Of a stretch of 64,000 bases of DNA, positions 48,294-56,096 are shown piece after piece. Source of the stretch: a virus; IMG/VR virus record IMGVR_UViG_3300020165_003419, positions 1-64,000 of that record; one strand, written 5' to 3'. How positions within the stretch are numbered: position 1 is the stretch's first letter; each line of letters opens with the position of its first letter. A model generated the notes under the pieces. It was not told the origin of the DNA. It was given only the letters and a program-made list of their open reading frames with translations, and did not search any database. The translations under genes and the position numbers were made by a program.

Positions 48294-48540
48294 GGGTATC
48301 TCGCTTAGCGTTCTTTTTTTCTTGTTCTAAAATCTCTCTATTTTTCTCAATGTATTCTTTTGTCGTCTCACCGATTTTTTGAATATCAGTGTTTCTGTTC
48401 TTATAGAGAGGAGTCGTTAACAGCTTTACCATTGTACCAAACTCTTGACAATTTGTGCAGAAATCTATTTTATCATTCATTGAATGAACAATAATCATGT
48501 TTACTTCACAACTAGAACACTGGTAGTTATAGCGCGGCAT
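48280..48540 (-). CDS. FmdB-like zinc-ribbon protein
   Basis: The start is ATG 48538-48540 (the codon before it is GTG in frame, but ATG follows the upstream stop as TGATG). The 86-residue protein begins MPRYNYQCSSCEVNMIIVHS and has a second pair, FCTNCQ, so four cysteines (CSSC, CTNC) form a zinc ribbon as in FmdB regulatory-like proteins. A Lys/Glu-rich helix follows. Such small ribbons may bind nucleic acid or partner proteins. Its position next to a sigma factor suggests a role in late transcription, which is only a guess. Confidence 0.7.
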   Translation of the reverse strand: MPRYNYQCSSCEVNMIIVHSMNDKIDFCTNCQEFGTMVKLLTTPLYKNRNTDIQKIGETTKEYIEKNREILEQEKKNAKRDTHEPT

Positions 48541-48764
48541 CACTCAACCATGTTTAGCAAATCTTCTTTTGTGATCTCACTTTCGCTAGAAACACGTACA
48601 GTAGGGGGGTTTGTAACAGTGAGTCCTTCTTCGGTGGCCACTAATTCAAATCCTTTTAGGATTGGAACAATGTCGATTTGATTTAACAAAGATTCTTGTA
48701 ACGCCATCATTACGGCGCCGAGAGCCTGATTTGATAGTTTATAAGTTTCAGTATTATTATCCAT
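48540..48764 (-). CDS. small acidic protein, function unknown
   Basis: I prefer the ATG at 48762-48764 (MDNNTETYKLSNQALGAVMM), because AAGGAAAT stands just upstream, over the longer start at 48800 that would overlap the dehydrogenase gene by 44 bases. This gives 74 residues with a helical N-terminal half and a strand-rich, acidic C-terminal half ending in a short helix (TKEDLLNMVE). It has no recognised family. It overlaps the sugar dehydrogenase by 8 bases and so links the sugar block to the regulator block. Confidence 0.6.
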   Translation of the reverse strand: MDNNTETYKLSNQALGAVMMALQESLLNQIDIVPILKGFELVATEEGLTVTNPPTVRVSSESEITKEDLLNMVE

Positions 48765-49620
48765 TTTTATTTCCTTTGTTGTTTGATGTGGCTCCTTCAA
48801 TTTTGAGCCAATCGTGGTTTTCTCTTACTTCTAAATTCTTTTGCCAAGATGCTGACATAACTGTGGGTTCTATATCGTTGTCTTCGTAATATTTGATAAA
48901 TCCGTTAATATCCTTTGGAAAACATTTTCCACCATAGCCTAGGCTACCGTCGTGTCCTGGGACGTCTGTATGTGAGTTACCTATCCGTCCGTCACTGAGG
49001 AACCCAGTCATTATTGATTGCCAGTTTAAATCTTTCATGTTTGCCATTTGATACATTTCGTTCATGAATGATACTTTAACGGAAAAGAAGCAATTGCACA
49101 TATACTTTATAAATTCAGCTGACTGTGTGTCAGTCTCTATAATCTGAGTTGCTGTGAATCGATCCCGGTACAGCTCTTTAACTCTTTGAGATAACTCTTT
49201 ATGCTCAGCGCCGATTACAATTCTTGAAGTATTAATAAAGTCTAAGCGTGCAGTTCTTTCCGTTAAAAACTCTGGATTAAAGACTATATTCAGAGTAGGA
49301 TAACGTTCAATGTATTTTAAAGTTGTGCCGGGGACTGCTGTTGATTTAACAATAACAATATTGTTCGATTGTTGATTTACTTTCTCTATCTGGTCAAGCA
49401 CTTGATCTAAAATAGATAAGTCAATCTCTCCGCCGTGACCAATGTTCATCGGTGTGGGCACGCTTACAAAAATAAACTCTGATTCATTAACCACTTCTTC
49501 AAATGTGTGAGTAGAACGCCTTTCATCAGCATCATATATTTTTACATTCGCGTGGAGCGTAAATCCAGATGCAATTGCGGAGCCGACAAAGCCATTTCCT
49601 ATAATCCCAACATTCTTCAT
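48757..49620 (-). CDS. UDP-glucose/GDP-mannose dehydrogenase-family protein, short form
   Basis: This 287-residue protein has the NAD site GIIGNGFVGSA (5-15), the NTP-sugar dehydrogenase core TEFVSVPTPMN-like segment (FVSVPTPM, about 50), STAVPGTT, NPEFLTE, and the catalytic GYGGKCFPKD with Cys near 232. Family members oxidise the sugar C6 alcohol to a uronic acid. They usually have 390-430 residues; this one lacks most of the C-terminal sugar-binding domain, yet no frameshift or remnant is seen and the small acidic gene follows directly. It may act on a different substrate, or need a partner. It closes the sugar block. Confidence 0.85.
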   Translation of the reverse strand: MKNVGIIGNGFVGSAIASGFTLHANVKIYDADERRSTHTFEEVVNESEFIFVSVPTPMNIGHGGEIDLSILDQVLDQIEKVNQQSNNIVIVKSTAVPGTTLKYIERYPTLNIVFNPEFLTERTARLDFINTSRIVIGAEHKELSQRVKELYRDRFTATQIIETDTQSAEFIKYMCNCFFSVKVSFMNEMYQMANMKDLNWQSIMTGFLSDGRIGNSHTDVPGHDGSLGYGGKCFPKDINGFIKYYEDNDIEPTVMSASWQKNLEVRENHDWLKIEGATSNNKGNKNG

Positions 49621-49622
49621 GT

Positions 49623-50438
49623 TTATAATTCCTTAAAGTTTAAATATTTTTGGTGCACAAAAGATGCGCTTGGGTGCCAGTCATGTTCACTAAAGAAACA
49701 TGTTTTAGTGTTATGTGGGTTCCAATTTTCTTCGTATCGAATCTTGTTGTTAGGTATGGACCACACAACATGAGGTGTATTACACAAACTCGCTAAATGC
49801 ATAGGACCAGATGAAGGACCAAATGCACACTTAGCATTATACAGCAAATTAAATAAAGTTTGTAACTCGATACCTCTCTTGTCGTCAGTACCTTCAATCC
49901 ATCCAGATTCTGCTTCGGTACCTATACAAGCTATTTTCTTGTCTCCTAACAGGTTACTTAATTCTTTCCAGTTATCAAGACTCCAATTATCTTCTGGGCG
50001 AACTGTTTGTCTATTTCTAATGTGGAATATATAGTCATAGCTCTCATTTTGTTCTGACCCGTATATTTTATATTCTGGCTTAATGGTATGATTTCCAAAA
50101 ATTACCGGCTGAGAGAAGTGCGTAAACGGCGGCAACCCTATTCTTCTGGGTACCACCAATGCAGTTTCTTTATCGAGTTTTATTCCATTATCGACTACCA
50201 ATTTTTTAAAGTCTTTACCAAAGTCTACACCATGCATAAAAAAAGAATCAACAACTCCGCCAACAGGCACATGTTCATAGAAATCATCACAGAAATCATC
50301 ATACAACGGCTTTGAGTTTGGTCGAGAGATTATTGTAGTGTGTTCAAACTTTCTGGATAGTGCACGGATATATCCTTGCCATGCAAAAAGCTCCCAGCCG
50401 AACTCGCCAACCCAAGGTCCCGCAATCAATTTTTTCAT
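49623..50438 (-). CDS. glycosyltransferase family 9-like (heptosyltransferase-type) protein
   Basis: The 271-residue protein begins KKLIAGPWVGEFGWELFAWQ, and the C-terminal half has CAFGPSSGPMHLASLCNTPH (about 205-224), which resembles the GPxSGPxHLA nucleotide-binding motif of GT9 (ADP-heptose:LPS heptosyltransferase). Members add heptose or related sugars to the LPS core. At 271 residues it is shorter than the usual 320-350 and lacks a clear N-terminal membrane segment. It overlaps the glycosyltransferase upstream by 4 bases (ATGA-type). Substrate unknown. Confidence 0.7.
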   Translation of the reverse strand: MKKLIAGPWVGEFGWELFAWQGYIRALSRKFEHTTIISRPNSKPLYDDFCDDFYEHVPVGGVVDSFFMHGVDFGKDFKKLVVDNGIKLDKETALVVPRRIGLPPFTHFSQPVIFGNHTIKPEYKIYGSEQNESYDYIFHIRNRQTVRPEDNWSLDNWKELSNLLGDKKIACIGTEAESGWIEGTDDKRGIELQTLFNLLYNAKCAFGPSSGPMHLASLCNTPHVVWSIPNNKIRYEENWNPHNTKTCFFSEHDWHPSASFVHQKYLNFKEL

Positions 50439-51142
50439 TTATAAAGTCTCTGGTAATCTAGTTTTGCTTGGTGAATTTTGTTTTTAGCCTCGGAAGGATC
50501 AAACACCCCTTGACCAGCATAGTGTATTATATGGGAATCAAATCTATTTGGGGAACCGTTCCATTCCTCAGAAAACATTGTCATGTGATTATAATGATAA
50601 CTCAATTGTTTGACTTTGTAACCATATTTATTTATTAAATAACCAATATGAATATCATCTGTGCCCCAATCAACAAAATATTTACCGTCAATTTTTCGAT
50701 AAATGTCTCGGTGCATTTTTGATGTAACAAAAACACCGGTGTTAATATAGTTATCTCTCCATCCGATATCACCATATTGTGACTGGGCATTCAACATACA
50801 CTGCACTCTTTGACCTTTCCGGGAACCCACATCTTCGTAAATTGAACCAATGTGATCCTCTGGCACTTCTTCAAATAGATTAGGACAGTTAGGCGCCAGA
50901 AGCATATCTGAATCGAGGTGCAGAATTCTATCATATTCTTCGTGAAGATCGTAGTGCTTCATTATTCGATACTGATATACTCCGTTTCCGATGCCACCTA
51001 CAGCTTCCTTACAGTCTACCGCTTCATCCAAGACAATAAAATCTGCTCCAACTCTTTCAGCATATCGACGAATAATCGGATGTGTTAATTCAACCCAATC
51101 TAAACAGACTGCGTCTGCTCTTGTTGTAACCAAAAGACTCAC
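50435..51142 (-). CDS. glycosyltransferase, GT8-like DxD protein
   Basis: Translation begins at GTG (51140-51142) inside the stop of rmlA (GTGA), with an AAAGG site 6 bases ahead. The 235-residue protein has the DxD nucleotide-sugar motif RILHLDSDMLLAPNC (about 70-84) and a later GTDDIHIGYLINKYG segment (about 155-170), in keeping with GT8/GT-A-type transferases that use UDP-sugars. It has no signal peptide, so it acts in the cytoplasm. Together with the GT9-like gene it probably builds part of an oligosaccharide from the sugars made by the upstream genes. Confidence 0.7.
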   Translation of the reverse strand: MSLLVTTRADAVCLDWVELTHPIIRRYAERVGADFIVLDEAVDCKEAVGGIGNGVYQYRIMKHYDLHEEYDRILHLDSDMLLAPNCPNLFEEVPEDHIGSIYEDVGSRKGQRVQCMLNAQSQYGDIGWRDNYINTGVFVTSKMHRDIYRKIDGKYFVDWGTDDIHIGYLINKYGYKVKQLSYHYNHMTMFSEEWNGSPNRFDSHIIHYAGQGVFDPSEAKNKIHQAKLDYQRLYK

Positions 51143-51873
51143 GCATCACCTTTCTTTTCCATATATACTAATGCGTTAGTGGAGTGGTAAGAGTTGAGTG
51201 TGCCGGCATCGGCCCACCTTTCTTCCAAAATAGAATAACCACAGGTCCCTTCTTCAATAAATTTGTTATTAATACTTGTGATCTCATACTCACCGCGGTC
51301 TGACATGTCGGCATGTTCAATAATATCAAATACACCATTGGTGTAGAAATAGATCCCTACACACGCCAATTTGCTTTTTGGGTGTGCTGGTTTCTCTTCT
51401 ATTTCGATGATCTTATCTCCCTCAAAAACGCCAACTCCGTACCTTCTTGGATCATCTACATGTTTAAAAAATACTTTACAGTTATCTTCTGAGCTTAAAA
51501 AGTGCTCTACGTGAGGTCTTAGATCTTCTTTGAAAATGTTATCTCCCAGAATTACAACGCACGAACTATCTCCCACAAATCCCTCACATAAACGCAGGGC
51601 GCCAGCAATTCCATCAGGCTTGTCTTGTACCTTGTAAGTAAAACTACACCCGTGATCTGCTCCAGAGCCAAGGAGAGACATCATATCCCCACAGTGTTCT
51701 ACTCCGGTTACAATCATAATATCTTTTATTCCTGCTTCTACAAGGCGCGCTATCGGATGATAAATCATAGGTACATCCCCAACTGGTAGCAGGTGTTTAT
51801 TTGTTACTTTAGTAAGCGGGTACAGACGAGTGCCCATTCCACCAGCCAGTACTATTCCTTTAATGTTTTTCAT
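51139..51873 (-). CDS. rmlA: sugar-nucleotidyltransferase, RmlA-like (glucose-1-phosphate thymidylyltransferase)
   Basis: KGIVLAGGMGTRLYPLTKVT (4-23) is the nucleotide-binding signature, followed by KHLLPVGDVPMIYHPI and ILGDNIF. The enzyme would join glucose-1-phosphate and dTTP to give dTDP-glucose. The 244-residue length is below the usual 290; the missing part is the C-terminal region that in bacterial RmlA binds the inhibitor dTDP-rhamnose, so the phage form may be free of feedback control. It overlaps rmlB by 14 bases, and the pair gives dTDP-4-keto-6-deoxyglucose. No rmlC or rmlD is seen, so rhamnose is not the evident end product. Confidence 0.85.
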   Translation of the reverse strand: MKNIKGIVLAGGMGTRLYPLTKVTNKHLLPVGDVPMIYHPIARLVEAGIKDIMIVTGVEHCGDMMSLLGSGADHGCSFTYKVQDKPDGIAGALRLCEGFVGDSSCVVILGDNIFKEDLRPHVEHFLSSEDNCKVFFKHVDDPRRYGVGVFEGDKIIEIEEKPAHPKSKLACVGIYFYTNGVFDIIEHADMSDRGEYEITSINNKFIEEGTCGYSILEERWADAGTLNSYHSTNALVYMEKKGDA

Positions 51874-52813
51874 TATACCACTCTATTGTTTTTTTCAATC
51901 CGTCTTCAAAAGTCGTTGAGGGATTCCAACCTAACTCATTAATAATTTTACTACTATCAATTGCATATCTTTGGTCATGACCCAGGCGATCTTTAACATA
52001 TTCAATGCTTTCGGACGGCTTTACATTCATTATAGCACATATTTCTTCAATAACATCAATATTTTTCTTTTCACAATCGGAACCTATACAATAAGTTTCC
52101 CCAGTTCTTCCTTTTGTAAAGACATCCCATATTGCTGCACAGTGATCTTCGACGTAAATCCAGTCTCTGATATTAGTACCGCTGCCGTACAGTGGGATTT
52201 TTCTGCCGTCTAATATACAATTAATGACAGTGGGAATAAATTTTTCACTGTGTTGATTGGGTCCATAATTATTTGAGCAATTCGATATAGTTATAGGCAT
52301 ATCGTATGTGTGGTGGTACGCACGCACAAGCATATCAGACGATGCTTTTGATGCAGAATATGGATTCTTTGGGTTATAAGGGGTATTTTCGTCAAACTTG
52401 CCGGTTGGTCCCAGATCCCCATATACCTCATCAGTCGATACATGATGAAATCTTTGGATATCAAACTCCATGCACATCTTTAACAAATTAAAAGTACCAA
52501 CAATGTTGCTTTGAATAAAAGCACTAGCATCTTTAATTGAGTTATCAACATGACTCTCGGCGGCCAAATGAATTATATGTGTAATCTTATGATTGTATAT
52601 GGTTCCTCTAAGGTTTTCAATGTCGCATAAGTCAATTTTTGCGAAAGAATACTTTGGGTTATTGATAAACTCATCTGTATTCTTTAAATCTGCGGCATAT
52701 GTCAGAGAATCCAAATTAACAATCTTGGAGACTTCGCTTGTTTTCTGTTCTAATATAAATTTTATGAGGTTGGAGCCGATAAAGCCACAACCTCCTGTTA
52801 CAAGTATATTCAT
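51860..52813 (-). CDS. rmlB: dTDP-glucose 4,6-dehydratase
   Basis: The 317-residue SDR enzyme has GGCGFIGSN (7-15), AAESHVDNSI (about 85), the active-site STDEVYGD (about 124-131) and YSASKASSDM (about 150-159). Asp-Glu of the STDEVYG motif marks 4,6-dehydratases within the family. It converts dTDP-glucose to dTDP-4-keto-6-deoxyglucose, a branch point for amino, fucose-like and rhamnose-type sugars. The aminotransferase genes in this block (54808 and 60339) are natural partners. It overlaps both neighbours and so is cotranslated with rmlA. Confidence 0.9.
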   Translation of the reverse strand: MNILVTGGCGFIGSNLIKFILEQKTSEVSKIVNLDSLTYAADLKNTDEFINNPKYSFAKIDLCDIENLRGTIYNHKITHIIHLAAESHVDNSIKDASAFIQSNIVGTFNLLKMCMEFDIQRFHHVSTDEVYGDLGPTGKFDENTPYNPKNPYSASKASSDMLVRAYHHTYDMPITISNCSNNYGPNQHSEKFIPTVINCILDGRKIPLYGSGTNIRDWIYVEDHCAAIWDVFTKGRTGETYCIGSDCEKKNIDVIEEICAIMNVKPSESIEYVKDRLGHDQRYAIDSSKIINELGWNPSTTFEDGLKKTIEWYNEKH

Positions 52814-53460
52814 TATTTTCTAAACCCATATAGTTCATTACTATAATAACTTGTTTCAAAACCTAATGCAACTAATTTATTTGATAAACCGTCTATTAAT
52901 CGCTGTAATAAACCCGGGTCACTTGGATCCTGAATATAATGAACTTCCATTGACAACTGTTTTATTTTTTCTGCTACTTCAAGAGTCATAGTCTCCACTA
53001 AATCAAATTCAGCGCCTTCAATATCTAACTTTAGGTAATCTATTTGTCCCAATTCATATAAATCAAATATCTTTTTTAAGGTAATTGTTTCAACTATTGT
53101 TTCTTTTCTTTTTTTTCCACGTTCAGCAGCAAATGGGTCGTACATCCCGTTCATATTGCCCCACTCTGGGAGGTCTTCATATTCAATAAATTTTTCGTGG
53201 GTGTTACTGCTTTCTCCCACTAAGATTTTGTTGTATATTTTTACGTCCGAAACTCCTTTAAATTCAGCAGGCATGTTTGCGCTGTTTAGTGAAGAAGCTT
53301 CGAAACCTATGATCTTAAATTTTTCTGGATTTGTGTAGCAATGCAATTCATTAATAAAATCACCTTGACATACTCCTCCATCAATTATAGTTGCATTTTC
53401 TGGCAACATTTCAAAATTAATAATGTGTCCCAGATGTTTGCCTAAATATATGAGCGACAT
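52813..53460 (-). CDS. FkbM-family methyltransferase
   Basis: The 215-residue protein has NATIIDGGVCQGDFINEL (about 22-39) as the SAM-binding strand-loop, FKIIGFEAS, and LDIEGAEFDLVETM (about 145-158), the acidic motif typical of the FkbM family, which mostly methylates oxygen atoms, often on sugars. It has no membrane segment. It follows the B12-radical SAM gene with a 9-base gap and overlaps rmlB by 1 base. A candidate TATAAATA lies upstream within the radical SAM gene, but such strings are expected by chance. Methylating a sugar of the phage-made glycan is the likely task. Confidence 0.8.
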   Translation of the reverse strand: MSLIYLGKHLGHIINFEMLPENATIIDGGVCQGDFINELHCYTNPEKFKIIGFEASSLNSANMPAEFKGVSDVKIYNKILVGESSNTHEKFIEYEDLPEWGNMNGMYDPFAAERGKKRKETIVETITLKKIFDLYELGQIDYLKLDIEGAEFDLVETMTLEVAEKIKQLSMEVHYIQDPSDPGLLQRLIDGLSNKLVALGFETSYYSNELYGFRK

Positions 53461-53469
53461 GTTCCTGCT

Positions 53470-54807
53470 TTATTTTTTAACGTTATTTATATTTGTGCCA
53501 ATTGGCGTTGATGTTGATTGGGCTTCTAATTCTCTCATATCCCCAAATCCACCAAATTGCGATGAATCTTCTTGTCTTTCGCATAACAACAAATCATACT
53601 TAGTCTTAAAATATGCTTGCTGGGCTTTTAATTCGATGTTCGTAAAATGTTCTGTGGACCAGAAATCATTTGAATATTCATCTGCTGTTTCCCAGTTTAC
53701 GTTCTCGTGCAACTTTGGATCGTATAATTGTGTTCCGGGATACGGGCATAAAATTGTAAACCCAACCACATCTGGTCTAATCTCATCAATTAATTTTTCA
53801 GTGAGCAGTAGGTCTTCTCTTGTTTCATTAGGCATACCAAACAAGAAGAAGCCGCGTCTTTCTACTCCATATTTCTTAGCCCAAGCAAATACATTCTTGA
53901 TTGTTTTAACCTGTAGACCCTTGCCAACGTCGCGGAGGATTCTATCACTACCGCTTTCACATCCAATATTTACTTGGTGACACTGGGATTCTTTAAGCCA
54001 TTTAAACATCTCTTCGCTTGCAAAGCTAGCATGAATAAGGCACTCCCATTCTGTGGTGATTCCTCTCTTGATTTTTTCTTTGCAAAACTCAATAACAAAA
54101 GCAGCTGAGATATCAAAGGTTGCATCTACAAACTTAAAGTAAGTCAAGTCAAGTTCTTCGATTACTGATTCTATTTCATCACAAAGCTCGCTAACATCTC
54201 TGCTTCTGATCGGATTGTTGCGGCGGTGAAACCTGCCCGACACAATTCGTTCTGCACAAAAAGCGCAGTTAACAGGACATACCCTGTTACATTGAAAGGA
54301 TGCTGTGCGCTTACCATTCATGGACTCGCACAAATCAACGGTTCTGTAATTTTTGATTATACTACGGTCTGGCCATGGCAATTCTTGCATTGGCGGCTTG
54401 GTTCCTTGTATAACAGGGTCTGTTCGACCATTTACAATTTCTAAGAACACCTCTTCACCTTCGCCAATAACAACTTGATCAACATAAGGATGTGCAGCGC
54501 ACTCTTGTGGGAGTGCTGATGGATGGAAGCCACCAAATACTGTTCGTATTTCAGGATTTCTTTTCTTCATTGCCTCTGCTAATCTTAGGGCATGCGGCCA
54601 TGCAGGAGAGGTGCAAGAAAACCCTACAACATCTGCGTCAATTGAGCCTTCAATAATCACTTCATCTGTATCAAAGTTTCCCTGGTAGCATTCTACCTCA
54701 AGATCTCCAACAAAATGTTTCTTCAAATACCCCGCAATGAAGCCTAAACCAATTGGTTCCCAGATATTTTCATAATATGGTTGTACTAATACTACTTTTG
54801 TTGTCAT
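53470..54807 (-). CDS. B12-binding radical SAM protein
   Basis: The 445-residue protein begins with a B12-binding-like Rossmann domain (KVVLVQPYYENIWEPIGLGF, then VVGFSCTSPAWPHALRLAEA and TVFGGFHPSALP). The radical SAM cluster motif CPVNCAFC is at about residues 178-185, and the protein continues with a TIM-barrel (VNIGCESGSDRIL, GFFLFGMPNETREDLL). Such enzymes perform difficult C-methylations, epimerisations or dehydrations. In this block a C-methyl sugar or a related modification is plausible. The gene directly precedes FkbM and follows the short aminotransferase with no gap. The substrate is unknown. Confidence 0.85.
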   Translation of the reverse strand: MTTKVVLVQPYYENIWEPIGLGFIAGYLKKHFVGDLEVECYQGNFDTDEVIIEGSIDADVVGFSCTSPAWPHALRLAEAMKKRNPEIRTVFGGFHPSALPQECAAHPYVDQVVIGEGEEVFLEIVNGRTDPVIQGTKPPMQELPWPDRSIIKNYRTVDLCESMNGKRTASFQCNRVCPVNCAFCAERIVSGRFHRRNNPIRSRDVSELCDEIESVIEELDLTYFKFVDATFDISAAFVIEFCKEKIKRGITTEWECLIHASFASEEMFKWLKESQCHQVNIGCESGSDRILRDVGKGLQVKTIKNVFAWAKKYGVERRGFFLFGMPNETREDLLLTEKLIDEIRPDVVGFTILCPYPGTQLYDPKLHENVNWETADEYSNDFWSTEHFTNIELKAQQAYFKTKYDLLLCERQEDSSQFGGFGDMRELEAQSTSTPIGTNINNVKK

Positions 54808-55437
54808 TTATCGACCCTCCTTATATACATCATATATAGATAAGTCTTGGTATTCTCGCTCTAAATCATCGTTGTGATCTGCAATGCCGAGCATTAAAAC
54901 AAGACCTTTTGCAGCAATCTCCGGTAACATGTAATAATTCCAACCTAACATATCAAAGTGATCTACCATGTGATCTACCGGATTTCTACCAAAATAGCGA
55001 GCCCTCTTAAGCCACTCATACGCTTCTTTATCATCGGTTAGAATCATACCGCCCTTACCAAGCTTCAAGAACTTGTGGGGTCCACTAAACGAAATACATT
55101 GCATTTGTCCCGGTCGGTACATATCCTTAGTAAATCTTAAGGCACTGTCCCAAACTGGCAATGGAGAAAGTTGGTATTCTCCTTTTAATTTATTTCCGGC
55201 GAGAGCTGGGTGTTCTTTATCAAACTTTACGTGATTACCAGACTGTATGATAGCGCAGGGTACCGACATAAAGGTTCTTGCAGGAATAGTTAATTCTTGT
55301 CCTTGGGTTTTCAGATACTTAAGACACAAGAACATACCATTAGTTGCGTTGTCCACTGCGACGGCATATTTGGCGCCGGTGTACTCGGCTACTGTTTCTT
55401 CAAACATGTGCGTAACTTCGTATGGGTTGTGTTTCAT
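54808..55437 (-). CDS. short DegT/DnrJ/EryC1-type aminotransferase-like protein
   Basis: The 209-residue protein is about half the usual length of 370. The visible part matches the PLP-binding half: YAVAVDNATNGMFLCLKYL (about 25-43), WDSALRF in place of the usual EDAAHA, and CISFSGPHKFLKLGKGGMIL (about 113-132), where Lys near 121 is the likely PLP lysine. The C-terminal domain that closes the active site is absent, and the next gene starts at once, so no remnant is left. It may work as a dimer with another subunit, act as a PLP-binding regulator, or be a dehydratase-like variant. It follows the NeuA-like gene with a 4-base overlap. Confidence 0.65.
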   Translation of the reverse strand: MKHNPYEVTHMFEETVAEYTGAKYAVAVDNATNGMFLCLKYLKTQGQELTIPARTFMSVPCAIIQSGNHVKFDKEHPALAGNKLKGEYQLSPLPVWDSALRFTKDMYRPGQMQCISFSGPHKFLKLGKGGMILTDDKEAYEWLKRARYFGRNPVDHMVDHFDMLGWNYYMLPEIAAKGLVLMLGIADHNDDLEREYQDLSIYDVYKEGR

Positions 55438-56096
55438 TTGATACCTCGTAACTTCTTGTATATCATTTCAGCAACCATAAAATCAAATTCTGTATCAATA
55501 TCAATTGATTCAATTTCATCTAACACTTTAAAAGTGGGGTTATCTGTCACTACGTTTCTATATTTTATCATATCTTTTTTAGAGATTATGCAGATTCCAT
55601 AAGTTACTGCGTTAATATCTGGTAAATCTTGGCTGTTGGGCGACTCTGCAATGTCGTAGTTTAATGGTTTACCATCTAACCACATGTGATGTTTAATTTG
55701 AGACACTGTTACAAGATTTTCTAACTCATCATCTTGTTTAAATTTCTGAATACAGTCATGATATGTCTCTAACGATATCATTGGACACGTAACCGGGCTG
55801 TACATAAGATACTCTGCATCCATGCAGTGAGCTAGATTTTCAAAAAATTCAGAATTAGAAGCTTCGGAACTAGCGTGATACTGGTCACGAGTGTGAGTTT
55901 TTACTCCATGTTCTCTGGCAATAGAAAGCATTTTTTCACAATCGGAACTTACCACGATATCGTCTACAAGTTTGACTTGCTTAAGTTGATTAATTTTTAA
56001 TTCTAATAAGTTCGTATCTGCAAATGGCTTAAGGTTTTTGTTTTTAACTCTTACTGAGCCTTTACGCACTGGGATTACTGCTGTTATTTTTCTCAC
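55434..56096 (-). CDS. CMP-sugar (NeuA-like) cytidylyltransferase
   Basis: The 220-residue protein begins MRKITAVIPVRKGSVRVKNK, where RKGSVRVKNKNLKPF corresponds to the RxGSKGIPxKN signature of CMP-acylneuraminate and CMP-KDO synthetases. VVSSDCEKMLSIAREHG, and IDIDTEFDFMVAE near the C-terminus, fit the family. The enzyme would activate a nonulosonic or KDO-like acid with CTP. No NeuB/condensing synthase is visible in the window, so the acid must come from the host or from genes outside. A GT42/DUF115-like gene downstream on the transcript (57082 lies before it) could be the matching transferase. Confidence 0.75.
   Translation of the reverse strand: MRKITAVIPVRKGSVRVKNKNLKPFADTNLLELKINQLKQVKLVDDIVVSSDCEKMLSIAREHGVKTHTRDQYHASSEASNSEFFENLAHCMDAEYLMYSPVTCPMISLETYHDCIQKFKQDDELENLVTVSQIKHHMWLDGKPLNYDIAESPNSQDLPDINAVTYGICIISKKDMIKYRNVVTDNPTFKVLDEIESIDIDTEFDFMVAEMIYKKLRGIK

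Noticed and set aside
53484-53491. TATAAATA on the minus strand, upstream of the FkbM gene, as a T4-like late promoter
   Set aside because: It is an exact match, but in AT-rich DNA a few such octamers per strand are expected by chance, and I found none at the other virion gene starts. It is also inside a coding region.
54808-55437. Calling the short aminotransferase a pseudogene
   Set aside because: There is no frameshift or downstream remnant; the next gene begins immediately, and the PLP-lysine region is intact, so a shortened but functional protein is as likely.
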